A DNA stretch of 9,311 bases from Flavobacteriales bacterium UBA2798 (lineage in GTDB: Bacteria > Bacteroidota > Bacteroidia > Flavobacteriales_D > UBA2798), in the NCBI GenBank assembly GCA_002351955.1, contig DEHO01000043.1:1-9311 (forward strand), read 5' to 3'. The notes beneath the pieces were generated by a model. It worked only from the letters and a program-made list of their open reading frames with translations. It was not told the origin of the DNA and did no database searches. Both the position numbers and the translations under genes were made by a program. Of this stretch, positions 6,511 through 9,311 are shown in pieces. How positions within the stretch are numbered: the first letter of the stretch is position 1; every line of letters begins with the position of its first letter.

Positions 6511-7893
6511 ATGTCAACCGAAGAAAAAATTAAGATTCCGGAACTCGATTTTATTACAGGCATTTTAGAAAATGTACCTGCACAGATCGCAGTTATTGAC
6601 CACGATCTTAATGTAGTTTATATAAACCGGACAAAAGTATATGAACGAGAACAACTCATCGGTACTTCCATTTTCAATATCCTTTCTGTAGAAGATCAAT
6701 CGCATGTGAGGGATTCCTTTCTCTCTGTATTTGAAGGGAGGGGAGAAACAACAATAAATACCTGGACGCGTCCAATGGGCCAGAACGCCCTGTTTCGCGC
6801 ACGGATATCCCCATTCCATTATAAGGATAACATCCTCTATGCTATTGCGCATTTTGAAAATATCACCGAAGAATATTATAAAGACATTGAACTCAAGGAA
6901 AAACAAGCAGAGTTATCTGCAATTTTTAATAACACCAATGATATTATTCTTTCGATAGATCCCCATTTCAATATTCTGGAATTTAATGTTGCGTTGGCAG
7001 AAAAAGTCCGGCAGGGATTTAAGCGGGAATTAAAAAAAGGTGATTCAGTATTTTCTACCTTTTACGACGCTGATGTCATAAAACTGACCGCAATTTATAA
7101 CCGTGTTCTTAAAGGAGAACATATTACAGTGGTTGAGCAATTCCCGGTGAGCAATAACAGGACCTGGTATTTTGAAACCTCCTACCACCCTATATTCAGC
7201 GACAATAACGTAACCGGAATTTCCATTTTTTCAAGAAATATTTCGGAATTAAAAGAGAATGAAGAGGCCTTACGCAAAACACTCGCAGAAAAAGAACTTT
7301 TGCTTTCCGAAATCCATCACCGTGTAAAAAATAATCTTGCCGGCATATCAAGTATCATCCAGCTACACGCACTTAATTCTGAAAACCCGGAAGCTCTTCA
7401 GGTGTTTCAGTCGGCAGAAAGCAGGCTTAAAACTACCGCATTGGTTCATGAACTGCTCTATGAAAATGAATCGTTGGCGCATATCGATTTCAACAATTAC
7501 CTGCAACGGCTTGCTAACGAAATCACCGGTTCATTTAAAAAACCGAAACAGAATATTGATCTCGAAATTTATTGTCCATCCATACAACTTACCATTGAGC
7601 AATCGATTCCCTGCGGATTATTGATCAATGAGTTTTTAACCAATGCATTTAAACATGGATTGCGTAATCGTCCGGAAGGAAAAATTTGCATAAACGTTGA
7701 ATACTCCGGCGATAAAACCATTTCCATTTCAGTAAGCAACAACGGCGATCCACTTCCCGATACATTCACGCCGGAGGAGCTAAATACTACAGGTATGTTC
7801 ATCATCACAACATTGGTTATGCAGCTTGGAGGCGAACTGAAATTCAGCACGGGGAAAGAAACCTGTTTTACAGTACTTTTTAAACACGATTAA
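6511..7893 (+). CDS. Soluble PAS-PAS sensor histidine kinase, HisKA_2 type
   Basis: This 460-residue kinase has no membrane segment or signal peptide, so it should sense a cytoplasmic or diffusible cue. Two PAS-like sensor domains occupy about residues 12-120 and 132-246. The first begins ILENVPAQIAVIDHDLNVVYIN; the second begins IFNNTNDIILSIDPHFNILEFN. A short coiled linker leads to the phosphoacceptor block SEIHHRVKNNLAG (266-278), typical of the HisKA_2 class, with His269 the likely phosphorylated residue. The ATPase domain follows: N-box GLLINEFLTNAFKHG (369-383), a NNGDPLP G1 box (410-416), and TGMFIITTLVMQLGGEL (427-443). A canonical GxGxG lid motif is not obvious, as is common in this class. 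The receiver gene starts 4 bases after its stop, so the two are almost certainly a cognate pair. The PAS ligand or cofactor cannot be inferred. Confidence 0.93.
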   Translation: MSTEEKIKIPELDFITGILENVPAQIAVIDHDLNVVYINRTKVYEREQLIGTSIFNILSVEDQSHVRDSFLSVFEGRGETTINTWTRPMGQNALFRARISPFHYKDNILYAIAHFENITEEYYKDIELKEKQAELSAIFNNTNDIILSIDPHFNILEFNVALAEKVRQGFKRELKKGDSVFSTFYDADVIKLTAIYNRVLKGEHITVVEQFPVSNNRTWYFETSYHPIFSDNNVTGISIFSRNISELKENEEALRKTLAEKELLLSEIHHRVKNNLAGISSIIQLHALNSENPEALQVFQSAESRLKTTALVHELLYENESLAHIDFNNYLQRLANEITGSFKKPKQNIDLEIYCPSIQLTIEQSIPCGLLINEFLTNAFKHGLRNRPEGKICINVEYSGDKTISISVSNNGDPLPDTFTPEELNTTGMFIITTLVMQLGGELKFSTGKETCFTVLFKHD

Positions 7894-7897
7894 CAGA

Positions 7898-8263
7898 ATG
7901 AAAATACTAATCGTTGAGGATGAACTATTAATTGCACGGGTGTATGCCATTCACCTCAAAAGTGCCGGTCATACTGTTTTGGGAAGCGTTACACATCCGG
8001 ATCCGGCGCGGGAACTGATCAGTAAAGAATTACCGGATGCCTTGGTTTTAGACATCAACCTAAAAGGAGGAGCCGACGGCATTGCCTTTGCACGTGAGCT
8101 TAGGGAAACTTATTCCTTTCCAATTCTTTTTACTACAGGAAACAGCAAAATAAGAACACTTGAAGAGATAAGTGACATCAGTAATTGTGATGTGATGTCG
8201 AAACCCATTGAAGCAACAGCCTTAATCAAACGTCTTAAGGAAATGACCTCAAATCTACCATGA
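7898..8263 (+). CDS. Single-domain response regulator (receiver only)
   Basis: This 121-residue protein is a complete CheY-like receiver with no output domain. The acidic pocket is Glu7-Asp8 in VEDE, the phosphoacceptor is Asp52 in LVLDINL, the switch threonine is Thr80 in FTTGN, and the conserved lysine is Lys102 in MSKP. All key residues are present, so it should be phosphorylated by the kinase encoded 4 bases upstream. Without a DNA-binding or enzymatic domain it must act by binding a partner protein or by passing the phosphate on to another protein. Its stop TGA (8261-8263) overlaps the ATG (8260) of the PorP/SprF-like gene, which implies translational coupling. Confidence 0.94.
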   Translation: MKILIVEDELLIARVYAIHLKSAGHTVLGSVTHPDPARELISKELPDALVLDINLKGGADGIAFARELRETYSFPILFTTGNSKIRTLEEISDISNCDVMSKPIEATALIKRLKEMTSNLP

Positions 8264-9129
8264 AGTATCGCATTCTGATTTTTTGTCTTTACTTTTCTTC
8301 GCTTAGCAATGCGCAACAATTACCTGTGCAAACACTTTGGTGGAACACTCAATCCATTTACAATCCCGCCTATTCAGGCCTTCATAATAAGCAAGCCGCC
8401 GGAATTTCGGGAAGGTACCAATGGACAGGAATAGAGCATCCCTACGAATCCGCTCTGGCGTTTTACGATCAGCAGCTTTTTAGCGAAAAAATGGGGATAG
8501 GAGGAAACTACTCTTACAATCACGTGGGAAATACCCAAACATCCAACCGATTTCACGTCAATCTCAACTACGCTTTCCGGTTTAAGCATTCTTCTTTACG
8601 TATTGGAATCGCCCCAGGAATTCAGCGCCTCAGAATGGATTACCCGGCCTGGATCACAACTTCTCCGCAACCCGACCCGGCCTTGCCTCAGAGTGGAGCA
8701 CAAACGAAATTCAGCTTCAATTCTGGGGTAGCCTGGACCAATGACAAACTGAGTCTCAATTTTGGTGTTTGCCAGCTGACCAAGCCCTATTTCGATAAGG
8801 TAAAATTTCATTCGGCACCTGAATACTTTCTTGGACTAACTTACTCAACAGCGCTTCCCAACGGGAGCACCTTAAATCCATCCTTTCATATGGAAAAAAA
8901 TGGTCCATCATCACAAATCCAAACTGCACTTTTCTTCCACCATCAAAAAGGTCCACAACTAGGGGGTTTTTGGAGGCGACAGGATTCTTCTGGTGTTATT
9001 ATCGGATTTCAAAAGAAAAACCCCTTTCTTTTCCAATATGTATTCGAAATAGCAACAGGTTCATCTGCACAATTCCGAAAATATTCTCACGAATTACATA
9101 TTGTTTATCTACTCAAGAAAGAGATATAG
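8260..9129 (+). CDS. PorP/SprF family outer-membrane protein
   Basis: The predicted protein has 289 residues. The N-terminus MKYRILIFCLYFSSLSNA is a signal peptide with probable cleavage after Ala18, leaving mature QQLPVQ. The family signature IYNPAYSG (33-40) follows, then RYQWTGI (52-58) and a series of alternating amphipathic stretches consistent with a beta-barrel. The C-terminus, RKYSHELHIVYLL (273-285), matches the conserved final strand of PorP/SprF-like proteins. Known members support secretion or anchoring of type IX secretion cargo: SprF is needed for export of the gliding adhesin SprB, and PorP for Porphyromonas secretion. Many genomes carry several paralogues next to large adhesins; no adhesin gene is seen here. 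Instead it sits downstream of a kinase and receiver with a 4-base ATGA overlap. The length is slightly short of the usual 300-330 residues but seems complete. Confidence 0.88.
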   Translation: MKYRILIFCLYFSSLSNAQQLPVQTLWWNTQSIYNPAYSGLHNKQAAGISGRYQWTGIEHPYESALAFYDQQLFSEKMGIGGNYSYNHVGNTQTSNRFHVNLNYAFRFKHSSLRIGIAPGIQRLRMDYPAWITTSPQPDPALPQSGAQTKFSFNSGVAWTNDKLSLNFGVCQLTKPYFDKVKFHSAPEYFLGLTYSTALPNGSTLNPSFHMEKNGPSSQIQTALFFHHQKGPQLGGFWRRQDSSGVIIGFQKKNPFLFQYVFEIATGSSAQFRKYSHELHIVYLLKKEI

Positions 9130-9145
9130 TGATTATTGTTGCCTT

Positions 9146-9310
9146 CTATTTCCACTCTTTCCAAACACAAACATTGCGGAAGCCAACCCAGGCTTGTACG
9201 GTTTTCACCTCGATGAGATCACCGTTCTTTAGGTCTTCATGCAAATGAATCCAGGATAAACCGAAACAAACTCCTGATGCTGATGTCCATTCGGCAACAT
9301 TACCTCTAAG
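9146..9310 (-). CDS. C-terminal fragment of a formylglycine-generating-enzyme/SUMF1-like protein
   Basis: On the minus strand an open frame enters from the window edge and ends at a TAG (9146-9148), giving 54 residues. It opens with LRGNVAEWT, matching the conserved GNVwEW motif of the FGE-sulfatase (SUMF1) domain. It continues through GLSW, at the position of the usual GGSW, and ends WVGFRNVCVWKEWK, matching the terminal GFR motif of the family. The spacing is compact but in the right order. Family members include sulfatase-activating enzymes, EgtB-like proteins and the Bacteroidota gliding/secretion lipoproteins GldJ and GldK/PorK, which keep the fold without known catalysis. The fragment alone cannot separate these. 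It converges on the PorP/SprF-like gene with 16 bases between stops. Confidence 0.7.
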   Translation of the reverse strand, partial: LRGNVAEWTSASGVCFGLSWIHLHEDLKNGDLIEVKTVQAWVGFRNVCVWKEWK

Positions 9311-9311
9311 C

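Noticed and set aside
7898..8263. Receiver as a PorX orthologue controlling type IX secretion
   Set aside because: PorX carries a PglZ-type domain after its receiver; this protein ends at residue 121 with the receiver alone.

Overview
The window is compact, moderately AT-rich bacterial chromosome that looks like Bacteroidota (Flavobacteriia or a relative). Three things point there. One gene encodes a PorP/SprF-type outer-membrane protein, a family tied to the type IX secretion/gliding machinery of this phylum. Some upstream regions carry the phylum's TTG-(17-23)-TAnnTTTG promoter pattern. Start codons lack clear Shine-Dalgarno sequences. No tRNA, rRNA, CRISPR array, insertion sequence or phage gene was seen, and no stretch over 300 bases is without a gene.

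Layout. At the left edge is the tail of an unidentified gene (2-85, +). Its stop overlaps the start of a lipoprotein-type methionine sulfoxide reductase A (82-714, +). This gene converges with a membrane sterol desaturase/fatty acid hydroxylase family protein (721-1599, -). Next, divergently, is a LysE-type exporter (about 1690/1723-2316, +) whose N-terminus seems to be cut off by a frame problem. A CapA/PgsA-like metallophosphatase-fold protein (2430-3800, -) lies head-to-head, only 3 bases apart, with a 551-residue protein of unknown function (3804-5459, +) that appears to contain a GNAT-like domain. A PfkB-family kinase (5464-6390, -) follows, with the best promoter match in the window.

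The right part is a tight three-gene operon on the plus strand: a soluble PAS-PAS-HisKA_2 histidine kinase (6511-7893), a receiver-only response regulator (7898-8263), and a PorP/SprF-like protein (8260-9129) whose start overlaps the regulator's stop. At the right edge, on the minus strand, is the C-terminus of a formylglycine-generating-enzyme/SUMF1-like protein (9146-9310).

How they may work together. The kinase and receiver should form a cytoplasmic phosphotransfer pair. Their coupling to a PorP/SprF-like gene suggests an envelope or gliding/secretion role, but this is inference from gene order. The remaining genes look like ordinary single-gene housekeeping or envelope functions. I see no convincing evidence for a wholly new defence or mobile system. 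The most interesting items are the GNAT-like unknown protein, the kinase-receiver-PorP operon and the disrupted LysE N-terminus.
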